Shown in pieces: positions 20,590 through 20,623 of a stretch of DNA of 20,623 nt. The DNA comes from a bacterium (GTDB taxonomy: Bacteria; Patescibacteriota; Minisyncoccia; UBA6257; 2-01-FULL-56-20): NCBI GenBank assembly GCA_021813155.1, contig JAKALK010000010.1, positions 1 to 20,623 of the forward strand. The letters are read 5' to 3'. How positions within the stretch are numbered: position 1 is the stretch's first letter; every line of letters starts with the position of its first letter. The notes beneath the pieces are model-generated. The model was given only the letters and a program-made list of their open reading frames with translations. It ran no database searches and was not told the origin of the DNA. Made by a program: the position numbers and the translations under genes.

Positions 20590-20623
20590 TGGAAATAACT
20601 TTTTGATCGTGTTCCGCGGTTGA

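Noticed and set aside
1..20623. UGA reassigned to Gly (Gracilibacteria/SR1 code)
   Set aside because: VKOR, the 13379 gene and the aminopeptidase end cleanly at TGA at the expected length.

Overview
The window looks like part of a Candidate Phyla Radiation (Patescibacteria) genome, most likely a Parcubacteria-type lineage. The grounds are family resemblance. The secreted proteins have compositions and domain strings I associate with these genomes: Ser/Thr-rich linkers, tail-collar-like HxH repeats, Kelch-type repeats next to cohesin and dockerin modules, and a CxxC zinc-ribbon family with an SRPFF segment. All supported genes lie on the + strand. Genes end in TAA, TAG and TGA, so the standard code applies and the UGA=Gly code of Gracilibacteria/SR1 does not.

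Region 1 (1-3757) is a housekeeping and envelope-maintenance block. It holds the 3' end of a clamp-loader (holB-like) gene, frr (ribosome recycling factor), a small unknown protein, an RseP-type site-2 protease, and an overlapping DsbA-like/VKOR pair for disulfide formation. Region 2 (3758-4964) has tRNA-Gln(UUG), a SAM methyltransferase whose ATG directly abuts the tRNA CCA end, and a 63-residue single-span membrane protein.

Region 3 (4974-18195) is the notable part: a seven-gene cell-surface cluster. Three secreted proteins (about 1770, 637 and 329 aa) share a Cys-rich Ig-like backbone and the same extreme C-terminal motif. In the two larger ones a six-repeat Kelch-like propeller is nested inside that backbone, and the largest also carries three phage-collar-like HxH units. 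Next come a membrane-anchored Ig-like protein that resembles the DUF916/WxL-interacting architecture, a secreted protein ending in a complete dockerin, and two membrane-anchored cohesin proteins. The simplest reading is a surface adhesin or scaffold system. Cohesin-dockerin pairing would tether one protein, a WxL-like C-terminal module with its membrane partner might display the three large proteins, and the upstream DsbA/VKOR pair could oxidise their cysteines. These links are inferred from sequence and gene order only.

Region 4 (18196-20623) has cutA, an M17 leucyl aminopeptidase and a zinc-ribbon gene apparently broken by two in-frame stop codons near the window end.

Many genes lack a Shine-Dalgarno sequence and have a -10 box only 6-9 nt before the ATG, which suggests widespread leaderless transcription. 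No gap between genes exceeds 150 bases. I saw no rRNA, CRISPR array, insertion sequence or integrase.
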